From: Cellulomonas sp.
Lineage (GTDB): Bacteria; Actinomycetota; Actinomycetes; Actinomycetales; Cellulomonadaceae
DNA: 64,000 nucleotides
Direction: 5' to 3'
Assembly: GCF_017744555.1 (NCBI RefSeq)
Contig: NZ_JAGIBD010000001.1
Location: forward strand, 429,606-493,605
The notes under the pieces are model-generated. The model ran no database searches, was not told the DNA's origin, and saw nothing but the letters and a program-made list of their open reading frames with translations. The translations under genes and the position numbers were made by a program. Positions within the stretch are counted from its first letter, which is position 1, and each line of letters opens with the position of its first letter. Below are positions 1 to 10,427 of the stretch, one piece after another.

Positions 1-170
1 CGTCGTCTTCGGCACAGGGCCAGTCAACCAGCCGCCGACGACACGGTCGCACCGGTCCGCCCCACGGGCGGCAGCGGGCCGGCGGGCGCGAACGGCCGGC
101 GGCGCGAGCGACCGGCGGGTGCGGTTCGCAGGTCGGAGTCGGCCGACCGGTCCCGGTGACGCCGTCTGGC

Positions 171-1502
171 TCAGTCCGTCGGCTCCCCGGCGACGGTCGC
201 GGCGAGCTCGCCGGCCGCGACCCGGATCCGCAGCGCGTCGCCCGACTCCACGTCCGCGGGGTCGCGGACCACGTGCCCGTCGGTGCGCTGCACGACCGCG
301 TACCCACGCTCGAGCGTCGCCGCGGGCGACAGCGCCCGGACCTGCGCCCGCAGACCGGCGATCTCCGCGAAGCCGTGGACGAGCCCGGTGTGCAGCGCGC
401 GCCGGGCGGTGTCCCGCAGCGTGTGCAGCCGCGTCTCGTGCGCGTCGACCAGCGTCGCCGGCTGGGCGAGCGCGGGCCGGCTGCGCCAGTGGTCCAGCCC
501 CGCCTGCTCACGCGTGAGCCGGTGCGTGATCGCGGCGCGGGCGCGCGTGCGTGCCTGCACGAGCCGGGCACGCTCCTCGGAGACGTCCGGCACGATGCGC
601 TTCGCGGCGTCGGTCGGCGTCGAGGCGCGCAGGTCCGCGACCAGGTCGAGCAGGGGCGAGTCGAGATGGTGCCCGATCGCGCTCACCAGCGGTGTCCGGC
701 ACGCGGCGGCCGCGCGGACCAACGTCTCGTTGCTGAACGGCAGCAGGTCCTCGAACGAGCCGCCGCCGCGCGCGACGACGATGACCTCGACGCGCGGGTC
801 CGCGTCGAGCTCGGCGATCGCGGCGCGCACCTCGGGCACCGCGCGCGGGCCCTGCACGGTGACCCGGCGGATCTCGAACTGCACCGCGGGCCAGCGGGCG
901 CGCGCGTTGGAGACGACGTCGTGCTCGGCGTCGCCCTGCTGCGCGCACACGAGCCCGACGACCGCGGGCAGGAACGGCAGCGGACGCTTGCGGTCGGCGT
1001 CGAACAGGCCCTCCGCGCCGAGCACACCCTTGAGGTGCTCGATCCGGGCCAGCAGCTCGCCGAGACCGACGAGCCGAAGGTCGTCCGCCGCGAACGTCAG
1101 GTCGCCCTTCTTCGCGTGGAACTGCGGCCGGGCGTGGACCACGAGGTGCGAGCCGTCGGCCAGCCGGTCCGCGATCGGCGCGATCGCCCGCGCCGGGGCG
1201 GTCACCGACAGCGACATGTCGAGGTCGGTGTCCCGCAGCGTGAGGAAGTACAGGGTGTTCCAGCGCTTGAGGTTGAGCACCTGACCCTCGACCCACACCG
1301 GGGGCATCCGGGCGATGTAGTCCGCGATCTTCGGCGCGAGATGGCGCACCGGCCAGGGGCGCTCGGGGGTGGTGTCGCCCGCCTTGAGCGGCAGCGGCCC
1401 CGCGGACGCCCGCACGGTGCCGTCGGGCGTGTCCGGACGGTCCAGCCGGTCCGACGCAGCGGCGGGTTCGATGCTCACCCGGCCAAGCCTGCCCCATGAC
1501 AC
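171..1502 (-). CDS. xseA: Exodeoxyribonuclease VII large subunit
   Basis: ORF 443 aa; OB-fold N-terminus (VWVEGQVLNLKRWNTLYFLTLRD) and XseA core (VARGGGSFEDLLPFSNETLVRA, SAIGHHLDSPLLDLVADLRASTPTDAA). Start could be ATG at 1502 or a slightly downstream GTG. Confidence 0.95.
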   Translation of the reverse strand: MSWGRLGRVSIEPAAASDRLDRPDTPDGTVRASAGPLPLKAGDTTPERPWPVRHLAPKIADYIARMPPVWVEGQVLNLKRWNTLYFLTLRDTDLDMSLSVTAPARAIAPIADRLADGSHLVVHARPQFHAKKGDLTFAADDLRLVGLGELLARIEHLKGVLGAEGLFDADRKRPLPFLPAVVGLVCAQQGDAEHDVVSNARARWPAVQFEIRRVTVQGPRAVPEVRAAIAELDADPRVEVIVVARGGGSFEDLLPFSNETLVRAAAACRTPLVSAIGHHLDSPLLDLVADLRASTPTDAAKRIVPDVSEERARLVQARTRARAAITHRLTREQAGLDHWRSRPALAQPATLVDAHETRLHTLRDTARRALHTGLVHGFAEIAGLRAQVRALSPAATLERGYAVVQRTDGHVVRDPADVESGDALRIRVAAGELAATVAGEPTD

Positions 1503-1606
1503 CGACAGCGTGCGGCCGTGTGCTCCGCGTGCAGGACGCGTGCAGGTGCACCGCCCGCCGGGGGCACGGGCCGGGTCGCGGGCTGCGGCGACCGTAGACT
1601 CACGAC

Positions 1607-2704
1607 GTGACGTCCTCGAACACCGGCGCGCCCGTCGCGCCGACCGACGCAGCCGGCGAGCCCCGCGCCGCCGCTGCCGCGACCGCCACCCCCGACCGCG
1701 CCAAGCGCGTGCTGCTCGCGGCGCCCCGCGGCTACTGCGCGGGCGTCGACCGCGCCGTCGTGGCCGTCGAGAAGGCGCTCGAGCACTACGGCGCGCCGGT
1801 GTACGTCCGCAAGGAGATCGTGCACAACAAGTTCGTCGTGGAGACGCTCGCCGCCCGCGGCGCCGTGTTCGTCGACGACACGGACGAGGTCCCCGAGGGT
1901 GCCCGCGTCGTGTTCTCCGCGCACGGAGTCTCGCCTGCCGTCCACGCCGCGGCCGCGGCCCGGTCGCTGCAGACGATCGACGCGACCTGCCCGCTCGTCA
2001 CCAAGGTGCACAAGGAGGCCGTGCGGTTCGCGGCCGACGACTTCGACATCCTGCTCATCGGCCACGACGGCCACGAGGAGGTCGAGGGCACGCAGGGTGA
2101 GGCGCCGGATCACATCCAGGTCGTGAACTCGCCCGACGCCGTCGAGCACATCGAGGTCCGCGACCCCGAGCGTGTCGTGTGGATCTCGCAGACCACGCTG
2201 TCGGTCGACGAGACCATGGAGACGGTCCGCCGCCTGCGCCAGAAGTTCCCGCACCTGCAGGACCCGCCGAGCGACGACATCTGCTACGCGACGCAGAACC
2301 GGCAGGTCGCCGTGAAGAAGCTCGCGCCCGAGTGCGACGTGGTCATCACCGTCGGCTCGGCGAACTCGTCGAACTCGGTGCGGCTCGTCGAGGTGGCGCT
2401 CGAGGCCGGTGCGCGCTCGTCGTACCGGATCGACACCGCCCAGGAGATCGACCCGGCGTGGCTCGTCGGCGCGACGACCGTCGGCGTCACGTCCGGGGCG
2501 TCCGTGCCGGAGATCCTCGTCCGTGACGTGCTCGACGCGCTCGCCGGGCACGGGTTCGGCCAGGTCGAGGAGGTGCGTACCGCGACCGAGGACCTCATGT
2601 TCTCGCTGCCCCGCGAGCTCCGCGCCGACCTCAAGGCCGCCGGCAACCCGGCGACCACGCCGCGTCGCGAGGGCCGCCGGTCCCTGGACGTCCAGCCCGC
2701 CTGA
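1607..2704 (+). CDS. ispH: 4-hydroxy-3-methylbut-2-enyl diphosphate reductase
   Basis: ORF with [36 protein letters not shown] and TSGASVPE motifs of IspH; GTG start preceded by TAGACT. Confidence 0.96.
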   Translation: MTSSNTGAPVAPTDAAGEPRAAAAATATPDRAKRVLLAAPRGYCAGVDRAVVAVEKALEHYGAPVYVRKEIVHNKFVVETLAARGAVFVDDTDEVPEGARVVFSAHGVSPAVHAAAAARSLQTIDATCPLVTKVHKEAVRFAADDFDILLIGHDGHEEVEGTQGEAPDHIQVVNSPDAVEHIEVRDPERVVWISQTTLSVDETMETVRRLRQKFPHLQDPPSDDICYATQNRQVAVKKLAPECDVVITVGSANSSNSVRLVEVALEAGARSSYRIDTAQEIDPAWLVGATTVGVTSGASVPEILVRDVLDALAGHGFGQVEEVRTATEDLMFSLPRELRADLKAAGNPATTPRREGRRSLDVQPA

Positions 2705-2791
2705 CGGCGTTCAGGCCGTCGGACGTCCAGCCCACGTGGCGGCGTTCGGGCCGTCGGCCGTCCAGCCCGCCTGGCGGCGTTCAGGCTGTCG
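2687..2791. repeat. Three 35-bp tandem repeats at ispH/rmuC convergent junction
   Basis: gacgtccagcccgcctgacggcgttcaggccgtcg and two near copies (2687-2721, 2722-2756, 2757-2791). Confidence 0.9.
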
Positions 2792-4226
2792 TCGCGGTCG
2801 CGCCGCCCTCGTCGGTCGTGGCCGGTCGGACGGCGTCGCGGAGCGACTGCTCGTCGCGGTCCGCCCCCTCGGGACCGAGCGCGAGCCGGTCGAGCGTGTC
2901 ACGGTCCAGCATCGCGCGGTCGAGCGTGACGACCTGCTCCTCGGCCGACGCGACCAGCTCGGGCGCCGTCACGACGGACAGCTGCGGGTTCACGGGCGCG
3001 GGCGTCGGCAGGTCGCCGTCGACCACGTCGAGCGTCGCGAACCGCCGGGCGCTCACGAGCACGCGGGTCTCGAGCGACGACACCGTCTGGTTGTAGGCCC
3101 CCGCGGCGGAGTCGATCGCGCGGCCGAGGCGGGCGAGGTGCGCTCCCATGGTCGCGAGCCGGCCGTGCAGCTCCTTGCCGAGCGAGAGGACGGCCTGGGC
3201 GTTGTCGGCGAGGGCGTCCTGCCGCCAGGCGTAGGCGACCGTGCGCAGCAGGGTCAGCAGCGTCACGGGTGTCGCGATCACGACGTTGTGCTCGAACGCG
3301 TACTCGATGAGCCCCGGGTCCTGCTCGGCGGCGGCGTGCAGGAACGACTCGGCAGGCACGAACATCACGACGAGCTCGGGCGCGGGCGCGAACTGGTCCC
3401 AGTAGCGCTTCGCCGCGAGGTCGTCGACGTGCTTGCGGACGTGCCGGGCGTGCGCGGCGAGCCGGTCGGCCCGCACGGCCTCGTCGGTCGTCTGCACCGC
3501 GTCGAGGAACCCGAGGAACGCGACCTTGGAGTCGACCACGATCTGCTTGCCGCCCGCCAGGCGCACGACCATGTCGGGCCGCAGGAGGCCGTCGTCGGTG
3601 CGCACCTGCTCCTGCTCCACGAAGTCGACGTGCGCGAGCATGCCCGCGGCCTCGACAACGCGCCGGAGCTGGACCTCGCCCCACCGCCCGCGCACCTGCG
3701 AGGACCGCAGCGCGGTGACGAGCTGCGACGTCTCGCCGCGGAGCTGGTCGGACGCGGCGCGCATCGCCCGCACCTGCTCACCGAGCGCGGCGTGGCCCTC
3801 GGCGCGTGCCTTCTCGGCGGTCGACAGCTCGGCCCGGACGTGCTCGAGGGTGCGCGCGAGGGGCTCGACCATCGCCCGTACGGCCTGCTCGCGCTGCGCG
3901 AGCTCGCCGACCTGCGTCTGGTGGTCGGCGGCGAACCGCTGGTGCGCGAGGGCGAGGAACTGGTCGGTGCTCGTCGCGAGCGCGTCTGCGGCCAGGGCCC
4001 GGAACTGCTCCGCGAGCCGCTCGGAGTCGGCCCGCGCGGCGTCGAGCCGCTCGGCGGTCGCCGCCCGCTCGGCGTCGAGCGCCGCACGGGCGCGCGCGGC
4101 GTCCACCTCGGCGGCGCGCAGCCGGTCGGCGACCCCTGCCGCGGACCGCGACGACGCGAGGAGCCACGCGACGACACCGCCCACGACGAGGCCGAGCGCG
4201 AGGCCGACCAGCATCCCTGTGTCCAT
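2781..4226 (-). CDS. rmuC: DNA recombination protein RmuC
   Basis: N-terminal TM followed by coiled coil and RmuC domain (GRWGEVQLRRVVEAAGM, VDSKVAFLGFLDA, VMFVPAESFLHAA). Start chosen at MDTGMLVGLALG. Confidence 0.92.
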   Translation of the reverse strand: MDTGMLVGLALGLVVGGVVAWLLASSRSAAGVADRLRAAEVDAARARAALDAERAATAERLDAARADSERLAEQFRALAADALATSTDQFLALAHQRFAADHQTQVGELAQREQAVRAMVEPLARTLEHVRAELSTAEKARAEGHAALGEQVRAMRAASDQLRGETSQLVTALRSSQVRGRWGEVQLRRVVEAAGMLAHVDFVEQEQVRTDDGLLRPDMVVRLAGGKQIVVDSKVAFLGFLDAVQTTDEAVRADRLAAHARHVRKHVDDLAAKRYWDQFAPAPELVVMFVPAESFLHAAAEQDPGLIEYAFEHNVVIATPVTLLTLLRTVAYAWRQDALADNAQAVLSLGKELHGRLATMGAHLARLGRAIDSAAGAYNQTVSSLETRVLVSARRFATLDVVDGDLPTPAPVNPQLSVVTAPELVASAEEQVVTLDRAMLDRDTLDRLALGPEGADRDEQSLRDAVRPATTDEGGATATTA

Positions 4227-4320
4227 GGCCCGCACCCTCTCAGGCACCACCGACAGCCGCCCGGCCGGCGCACCCGGACGGGGGCCTGACCAGGCACGGG
4301 GCGGGTCCTATGCTGGCCGG

Positions 4321-5121
4321 ATGCCGCCCGAGGACGCCCCCTCCACAGCGCCCGTCACGGCGCCGCCCGCCCTGCTGCTGCAGGGGCTGTGGCGGCGGTT
4401 CGGCCAGAAGATCGCGGTCGCCGGCATCGACCTGTCGGTGCCGGCCGGGTCGTTCTACGGGCTCGTCGGGCCGAACGGCGCGGGGAAGACGACGACGCTG
4501 TCGATGGCGACCGGGCTGCTGCAGCCCGACTTCGGCACGGTCCTGGTGCACGGCCGCGACCTGTGGGCGGACCCCGTCGGCGTCAAGGCCACCCTCGGCG
4601 TGCTCCCCGACGGTGTGAAGCTGTTCGACCGGCTCACGGGTGCGCAGCTCATCACGTACGCGGGCCTGCTGCACGGCCTGGACCGCGACACGACCGCGGC
4701 CCGCACGGCCGACCTGCTCGGCGCGCTCGACCTCGCGGCGGACGCGAAGACGCTCGTCGTCGACTACTCGGCGGGCATGACGAAGAAGGTCGCGCTCGCG
4801 TGCGCGCTCGTGCACGCCCCGCGTCTGCTGGTGCTCGACGAGCCGTTCGAGGCGGTCGACCCCGTGTCCGCGGCGAACATCCGGGACATCCTCGCGTCGT
4901 ACGTCGCGAGCGGCGGCACCGTGATCGTGTCGTCGCACGTCATGGACCTGGTCCAGCGCATGTGCGACCACGTCGCCGTGATCGCGGGCGGGCACGTGCT
5001 CGCGGCGGGCACGGTCGACGAGGTGCGCGGCGACGTCAGCCTGGAGGACCGGTTCGTCGAGCTCGTCGGCGGACGCGTCGGCGGGGAGGGGCTCGCGTGG
5101 TTGCGCACCTCGTCCGACTGA
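4321..5121 (+). CDS. ABC transporter ATP-binding protein
   Basis: Walker A GPNGAGKTT and Walker B LLVLDEPFEAVDP; ATG 6 nt after TATGCT. Confidence 0.93.
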   Translation: MPPEDAPSTAPVTAPPALLLQGLWRRFGQKIAVAGIDLSVPAGSFYGLVGPNGAGKTTTLSMATGLLQPDFGTVLVHGRDLWADPVGVKATLGVLPDGVKLFDRLTGAQLITYAGLLHGLDRDTTAARTADLLGALDLAADAKTLVVDYSAGMTKKVALACALVHAPRLLVLDEPFEAVDPVSAANIRDILASYVASGGTVIVSSHVMDLVQRMCDHVAVIAGGHVLAAGTVDEVRGDVSLEDRFVELVGGRVGGEGLAWLRTSSD

Positions 5122-6653
5122 AGCTGACGCTGCTGCGCAACGGCCTGCGGCGCAGCGCGTGGCAGATCGTGGGGCTCGTCGTCGCGGCGCTCTACGGGCT
5201 CGTCGTGCTCGTGCTGGGGGTCGCGGGGCTCGTCACCGCGAGCGCGACCCGCCCGGACCTGCTGCCGACGATCACCGTGCTGCTCGGGTCCGCGCTGGTG
5301 CTCGCGTGGGCGCTCGTGCCGCTGATCGCGTTCGGCGTCGACGCGACCGTGGACCCGGCCAGGTTCGTGCTGTTCCCCATCCCGCGGCGCGCCCTCGTGA
5401 CGGGCCTCGCGATCGGCGCCCTGGTCGGCGTGCCCGGAGCGGTGACCGCGGTGGTGGCGCTCGCCATGGGCGCCGTCTGGTGGCGTGACCCGCTCGCGCT
5501 CGTCGCCGGTGTCGTCGGCTCGGTCGTCGGTGTGCTCACGTGCATCGTCGCGAGCCGCACGACCACGACGCTGATGTCCGCCCTGCTCGCCAAGCGGCGG
5601 TTCCGGGAGGTCCTCGCGGCGCTCGTCGTGCTGCCGTTCATCCTGCTCGGCCCGCTGCTGAGTCAGGCGCACCGGATCGACGTCGGGCCGGGTGCGCTCG
5701 ACCGCGCGGTGCTCGTGCTCGGCTGGACGCCGCTGGGCGCCGCCTGGGCGGTCCCGGCGGCGGTCACCGACGGCGACCCGCTCGGGGCGCTCGCGCGGCT
5801 CGCCGTCGCGCTCGCCACGGTGCTGGTCCTCGCGGCTGTCTGGGACAAGGCGCTCGCGCACGCCGCGGTGAACCCGCCGCACGAGGAGGCGTCGACGAGG
5901 GCGCGCGGGCTGGGCTGGTTCGGCCGGCTCCCCGCGACACCGCTCGGCGCGGTCACCGCCCGCTGCCTCACGTACTGGGTCCGCGACCCGCGCTACGCGA
6001 TGTCGATCGTGTTCATCCCGGTGTTCCCGCTCATCCTGTGGGTCGTCGCCCCCGACAGCCAGCTGCTGCTGTTCGTCGGGCCGATCACCGCGTTCTTCCT
6101 GGGCTGGAGCATCTCGCAGGACGTCTCGTTCGACGGCACGGCCTTCTGGACGCACGTCGCCGCACCGCTGCGCGGGTGGACCGACCGGCTCGGCCGGGTG
6201 CTCGCGGTGTCGCTGCTCGGTCTCCCGGCGGTGCTCGTGTTCGCGGTCGTGCCGACGGTCGCGACCGGGCACGGTGCCGACCTGCCGACCGTGCTCGGGC
6301 TGTCCCTCGGGGCGTTCCTCACGTCACTCGGCGTCGCGAGCGTCGCCTCGGCACTCGTCGTCATGCCCGTGCAGAAGGTCGGGGAGAACCCGTTCGGGTC
6401 CCGCCAGGGCGGGTCCACGGCGGCGATGACGTCGCAGCTCGCGGGGTGGGGCGTCACGTTCGGTCTCACGCTGCCGACGATCGTGCTCGCCGTGGTCGCG
6501 GTGCGGCAGGGGTCGGCGCTGCTCGGCTGGCTCACCGTGCTCGTCGGGCTCGGGCTCGGCGCGACGGTCCTCGCGCAGGGTCTGCGGATCGGCGGCCGTG
6601 CCCTGGAGCGCAACCAGACCCGCCTGCTCAGCCGCCTCGTCTCGTTCCCGTAG
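5097..6653 (+). CDS. ABC transporter permease, multi-TM
   Basis: Hydrophobic ORF in frame from a GTG overlapping the 3' end of the ATPase gene (VVAHLVRLKLTLLRNGLRRS); many TM segments. Confidence 0.85.
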   Translation: MVAHLVRLKLTLLRNGLRRSAWQIVGLVVAALYGLVVLVLGVAGLVTASATRPDLLPTITVLLGSALVLAWALVPLIAFGVDATVDPARFVLFPIPRRALVTGLAIGALVGVPGAVTAVVALAMGAVWWRDPLALVAGVVGSVVGVLTCIVASRTTTTLMSALLAKRRFREVLAALVVLPFILLGPLLSQAHRIDVGPGALDRAVLVLGWTPLGAAWAVPAAVTDGDPLGALARLAVALATVLVLAAVWDKALAHAAVNPPHEEASTRARGLGWFGRLPATPLGAVTARCLTYWVRDPRYAMSIVFIPVFPLILWVVAPDSQLLLFVGPITAFFLGWSISQDVSFDGTAFWTHVAAPLRGWTDRLGRVLAVSLLGLPAVLVFAVVPTVATGHGADLPTVLGLSLGAFLTSLGVASVASALVVMPVQKVGENPFGSRQGGSTAAMTSQLAGWGVTFGLTLPTIVLAVVAVRQGSALLGWLTVLVGLGLGATVLAQGLRIGGRALERNQTRLLSRLVSFP

Positions 6654-6700
6654 GGACCTCGCGCTCGGCCGGCCCCGGGCTCGCCGTAGACTTTCCGCCC

Positions 6701-7786
6701 GTGGCTCTCACCATCGGCATCGTCGGCCTGCCCAACGTCGGCAAGTCCACCCTCTTCAACGCCCTGACCCGTGCGCAGGTCCTCGCGGCGAACTATCCGT
6801 TCGCGACGATCGAGCCCAACGTCGGCGTCGTCCCGCTGCCCGACCCGCGCCTGCAGGTGCTCGCCGACCTGTTCGGTTCGGAGCGGATCCTGCCCGCGAC
6901 CGTGTCGTTCGTGGACATCGCGGGCATCGTCAAGGGCGCGAGCGAGGGTGAGGGCCTCGGCAACAAGTTCCTCGCGAACATTCGTGAGGCCGACGCGATC
7001 TGCCAGGTCACGCGCGCGTTCGCCGACCCGGACGTCGTGCACGTCTCGGGCGCCGTGAACCCGAAGGACGACATCGAGATCATCTCGACCGAGCTGATCC
7101 TCGCCGACCTGCAGACCCTCGAGAAGGCGGTGCCGCGTCTCGAGAAGGAGGTCAAGGGCAAGAAGGCCGACCCGGCGCTGCTCGCCGCGGCGCAGGGCGC
7201 CCAGGCCGTCCTCGAGAAGGGCCAGACGCTGTTCGCCGGCGCTGCCGCGGCGGGTCTCGACCCCGAGTACGTCGACCAGCTCCAGCTCATGACGAGCAAG
7301 CCCTTCATCTACGTCTTCAACACCGACGACGCCGGCCTCGCCGACACCGCGATGCAGGACGAGCTGCGCGCGCTCGTCGCCCCCGCCGACGCGATCTTCC
7401 TCGACGCCAAGTTCGAGTCCGAGCTCGTCGAGCTCGAGCCCGACGAGGCGAAGGAGATGCTCGCGGAGAACGGCCAGGAGGAGGCGGGTCTCGACCAGCT
7501 CGCCCGCGTCGGGTTCCACACGCTCGGCCTGCAGTCGTACCTCACGGCCGGCCCCAAGGAGGCCCGCGCCTGGACGATCCACCAGGGCTGGACGGCCCCG
7601 CAGGCCGCCGGCGTGATCCACACGGACTTCCAGAAGGGGTTCATCAAGGCCGAGGTCATCTCGTTCGACGACCTCGTCGCCGCCGGGTCCGTCGCTGCCG
7701 CGCGTGCCGCCGGGAAGGCCCGGATCGAGGGCAAGGACTACGTGATGGCCGACGGCGACGTGGTGGAGTTCCGCTTCAACGTCTGA
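6701..7786 (+). CDS. ychF: Redox-regulated ATPase / GTP-binding protein YchF (OLA1 family)
   Basis: ALTIGIVGLPNVGKSTLFNALTRAQVLAANYPFATIEPNVGVV; C-terminal TGS-like domain ending VEFRFNV. Confidence 0.97.
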   Translation: MALTIGIVGLPNVGKSTLFNALTRAQVLAANYPFATIEPNVGVVPLPDPRLQVLADLFGSERILPATVSFVDIAGIVKGASEGEGLGNKFLANIREADAICQVTRAFADPDVVHVSGAVNPKDDIEIISTELILADLQTLEKAVPRLEKEVKGKKADPALLAAAQGAQAVLEKGQTLFAGAAAAGLDPEYVDQLQLMTSKPFIYVFNTDDAGLADTAMQDELRALVAPADAIFLDAKFESELVELEPDEAKEMLAENGQEEAGLDQLARVGFHTLGLQSYLTAGPKEARAWTIHQGWTAPQAAGVIHTDFQKGFIKAEVISFDDLVAAGSVAAARAAGKARIEGKDYVMADGDVVEFRFNV

Positions 7787-7816
7787 CCTCCGCCGTGCCG
7801 GCCAGGACATCACGTC

Positions 7817-7832
7817 GAGCGGCGCGCCGCTC
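7817..7832. terminator. 16-nt perfect palindrome between convergent ychF and SBP gene
   Basis: GAGCGGCGCGCCGCTC; could fold as a 6-bp stem with CGCG loop. Confidence 0.4.
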
Positions 7833-7835
7833 CCG

Positions 7836-8846
7836 CTACCCCTCGGCGAGGATGAGGCCGGGGATGTCGACACGGTGCTCGATCATCCCGTTCGCCAGCA
7901 TGAACTCCTCCGTGGCCTTCAGGGAGGCGACGTCCGCGGCGGTCACTGTCGGGCTGAAGTCGTACTGCTGGAACATCCCGCGGACCGCGCCCAGGCTCAG
8001 GCCTGTCTCGTCGGCCGCCATCGCCAGCGCGTCGTCCGGGCGCTCCGCCATGTAGTCGAGCACGGCGTGGTGCGCCGCGACGAACGCGCTGACGACGGTG
8101 GGGTGCTCGGTGGCGAACGTCCGGCTGGTCGCGACGACGATCGTCGCGCCGACGAGCCCGGTCCCGTCGGTCACGGTCCGGTTGCCCTCGGCGACCGCCT
8201 GGTACGCGGCGGGGCCGGCCAGGAGCGCGGCGTCGACGCTGCCGCCGGCGAGCGCGGCATGAGCGTCCGGGATCGGCATGTCGACGAAGGTGACGTCCTC
8301 CGCCGTGAGACCGCCGCTGGCGAGGTAGGCCAGCAACAGCTGGTGCAGGATCGTGCCCTTCGGGCCGGCCACGGTCTTGCCCTTGAGCTCCGCCGGGGAC
8401 GTCGGACCGTTCGGCCCGGCGACGAGCTGGAAGGCCTCGGGTGAGCGGCTGTAGGTGTCGACGACGGCGATGTCGGCGCCGTTCGCGGCCGCCAGGATGA
8501 CGGACGTCGCACCGACGCCGAAGAGGAACTGGATGTCACCGGACGCGAGCGCGGCGGTCTGCTCGGGGCCGGTCGTGAGCTCCGAGTAGGTCACGTCGAT
8601 CCCGGAGGCCGAGAACGCGTCGGCGAAGATGCCCGCCTTCCGCTCGACGATCGACGGCACGTTGAGCGGCGCCGTCACGTAGGTCACGGCCACCTTGTCG
8701 ATCTCCGGCGCGGCGCTCGTGGCCGCGGCGCTCGGAGCCACAGGGTCGGTGCCGGACGCCCGGTCGGGGCCGGCCGCGCTGCAGCCCGCCAGCAAGGCGC
8801 CGGCGAGCGCGAGCGCGACGGCGAGCTTCGGCGTCTTCTTCGTCAT
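7836..8846 (-). CDS. NitT/TauT-type (NMT1/THI5-like) ABC transporter substrate-binding lipoprotein
   Basis: Lipobox LAGALLAGCSAAG; SBP fold motifs (VPSIVERKAGIFADAFSASGIDVTYSEL, ELKGKTVAGPKGTI). Overlaps the upstream ATPase stop by 4 nt. Confidence 0.88.
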   Translation of the reverse strand: MTKKTPKLAVALALAGALLAGCSAAGPDRASGTDPVAPSAAATSAAPEIDKVAVTYVTAPLNVPSIVERKAGIFADAFSASGIDVTYSELTTGPEQTAALASGDIQFLFGVGATSVILAAANGADIAVVDTYSRSPEAFQLVAGPNGPTSPAELKGKTVAGPKGTILHQLLLAYLASGGLTAEDVTFVDMPIPDAHAALAGGSVDAALLAGPAAYQAVAEGNRTVTDGTGLVGATIVVATSRTFATEHPTVVSAFVAAHHAVLDYMAERPDDALAMAADETGLSLGAVRGMFQQYDFSPTVTAADVASLKATEEFMLANGMIEHRVDIPGLILAEG

Positions 8847-9547
8847 GAGTGCTTCCTCTGCAGCGTGGCGCGGATGAGTTCTGCGAGCCTGCGGTCCGGC
8901 TCGCGTGTGCGGGGCCCCGCGTTCCGGGGCGACGAGTGGTCGGCCGCGATACGGCCGCCGTCGAGGACGACGATGCGATCGCCCAGGTAGAGGGCCTCGT
9001 CGAGGCTGTGCGTCACGAGCAGCACGTTCATGCCGGTCGTGCGCTGCACGTCGAGCAGCAGGTCCTGCATGTCCTCGCGGGTGTCCTGGTCGAGCGCGGC
9101 GAACGGCTCGTCCGCCAGGACGAGCGACGGGCCGTTCGCGAGCGCCCGGGCGAGCGCGACCCGGTGCCGCATGCCGCCCGAGAGCTGGTGGGGCAGGGCG
9201 TCCTCGAAGCCCGCCAGCCCCACGAGGGCCAGGAGCCCCGCACTCTCGCAGCGACGTCGCCGTTGGCCGAAGGCCACGTTCTGCGCAGCGCTGAGCCACG
9301 GCATGAGGCGGGGCTCCTGGAACACCATCCCGGTCCTGCCGTCGCCGCGGACGCGAACGACGCCGTCGTCGGGCGCCTCCATCCCGGCGACGATCCGCAG
9401 CAGCGTGGTCTTGCCGCACCCGCTGGGGCCGAGCACGACCGTGATCCCGTCGCGCTGGACGAAGTCCAGGCCGGTCAGGACGGGGACGGCGCGGCCCCGC
9501 AACCCGTAGCTCTTGTGCAGGTTCGCGATCTCAGCGCCAGCTGTCAT
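8843..9547 (-). CDS. NitT/TauT-type ABC transporter ATP-binding protein
   Basis: Walker A GPSGCGKTT, signature LSGGM, Walker B LVLADEPFAALD; starts MTAGAEIANLHKSYGLRGR. Confidence 0.9.
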   Translation of the reverse strand: MTAGAEIANLHKSYGLRGRAVPVLTGLDFVQRDGITVVLGPSGCGKTTLLRIVAGMEAPDDGVVRVRGDGRTGMVFQEPRLMPWLSAAQNVAFGQRRRRCESAGLLALVGLAGFEDALPHQLSGGMRHRVALARALANGPSLVLADEPFAALDQDTREDMQDLLLDVQRTTGMNVLLVTHSLDEALYLGDRIVVLDGGRIAADHSSPRNAGPRTREPDRRLAELIRATLQRKHS

Positions 9548-10427
9548 CGATCCCCCAGCGGAGCGTGCGTCGCACGACGAGCGCGAAGAGCCGGTCGGCC
9601 GCGACGCCGACGAGGCCGATCGCGACGACGCCGACGATGACCCTGTCGGCGCGTGACATGTGCCCGGCGTCGACGATGAGGTAGCCGAGGCCGGAGGCGG
9701 CCGCGAACATCTCCGCACCGACCAGTGCTCGCCAGGCGTAGCCCAGGCTGATGCGCATGCCGACGAGCACGTCCGGCAGGGCGTGCGGCAGCTCGATGAG
9801 CGCGAAGGTGCGGCCCCGGGAGAAGTGGAGCGACGTGCCGACGTCGAGCAGCTCCTGGCCGCACGATCGCAGGCCCTTGGTGATGCTCATGGACATGGGG
9901 ACGAAGGCGGTGAGGACGATGACGACGAGCTTGGGGGTCTCGCCGATCCCGAACCACAGGATCAGCAGCGGGATGAGGGCGAGCGGCGGCACGTTCCTGA
10001 GGAAGTTGAGGGCCGGGCTCAGGTAGGCGTACATCCGGGGCCGCAGCAGGGCCAGGACCCCCACGGCGGACGCCACGGTGAACGCGATCGCGAACCCGGC
10101 CAGCACGCGGCCGACGCTGGCGAGGACGTGCTCGGCGAGCTCGCCGGATGCCGTCATCGCCACCGCGCTCGACCACACCCGGCCGGGCGACGGCAGGACG
10201 TAGGCACTGCGCAGCCGCAGCGCGCAGACCAGCCACCACAGCCCCACGACCGCGACCGTGACCACGACGCCGTACCGCGCCCCGACCAGCGCCCTGACCA
10301 GCGCCCGGACGACGGTCCGGGCAACCGGCCGCCGAAGCGCGCGGCCCGACGTGGGTGCGGCGACGTCGTGGGCCTCCGGTGGGGGCGCCCCGACGGGCGC
10401 AGGCGCCGCATCGGCGGTCTGCGTCAT
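9531..10427 (-). CDS. NitT/TauT-type ABC transporter permease (SsuC/TauC-like)
   Basis: SAYVLPSPGRVWSSAVAM, NFLRNVPPLALIPLLILWFGIGETPKLVVI, GMRISLGYAWRALVGAEM; BPD_transp_1 type. Confidence 0.9.
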   Translation of the reverse strand: MTQTADAAPAPVGAPPPEAHDVAAPTSGRALRRPVARTVVRALVRALVGARYGVVVTVAVVGLWWLVCALRLRSAYVLPSPGRVWSSAVAMTASGELAEHVLASVGRVLAGFAIAFTVASAVGVLALLRPRMYAYLSPALNFLRNVPPLALIPLLILWFGIGETPKLVVIVLTAFVPMSMSITKGLRSCGQELLDVGTSLHFSRGRTFALIELPHALPDVLVGMRISLGYAWRALVGAEMFAAASGLGYLIVDAGHMSRADRVIVGVVAIGLVGVAADRLFALVVRRTLRWGIDDSWR

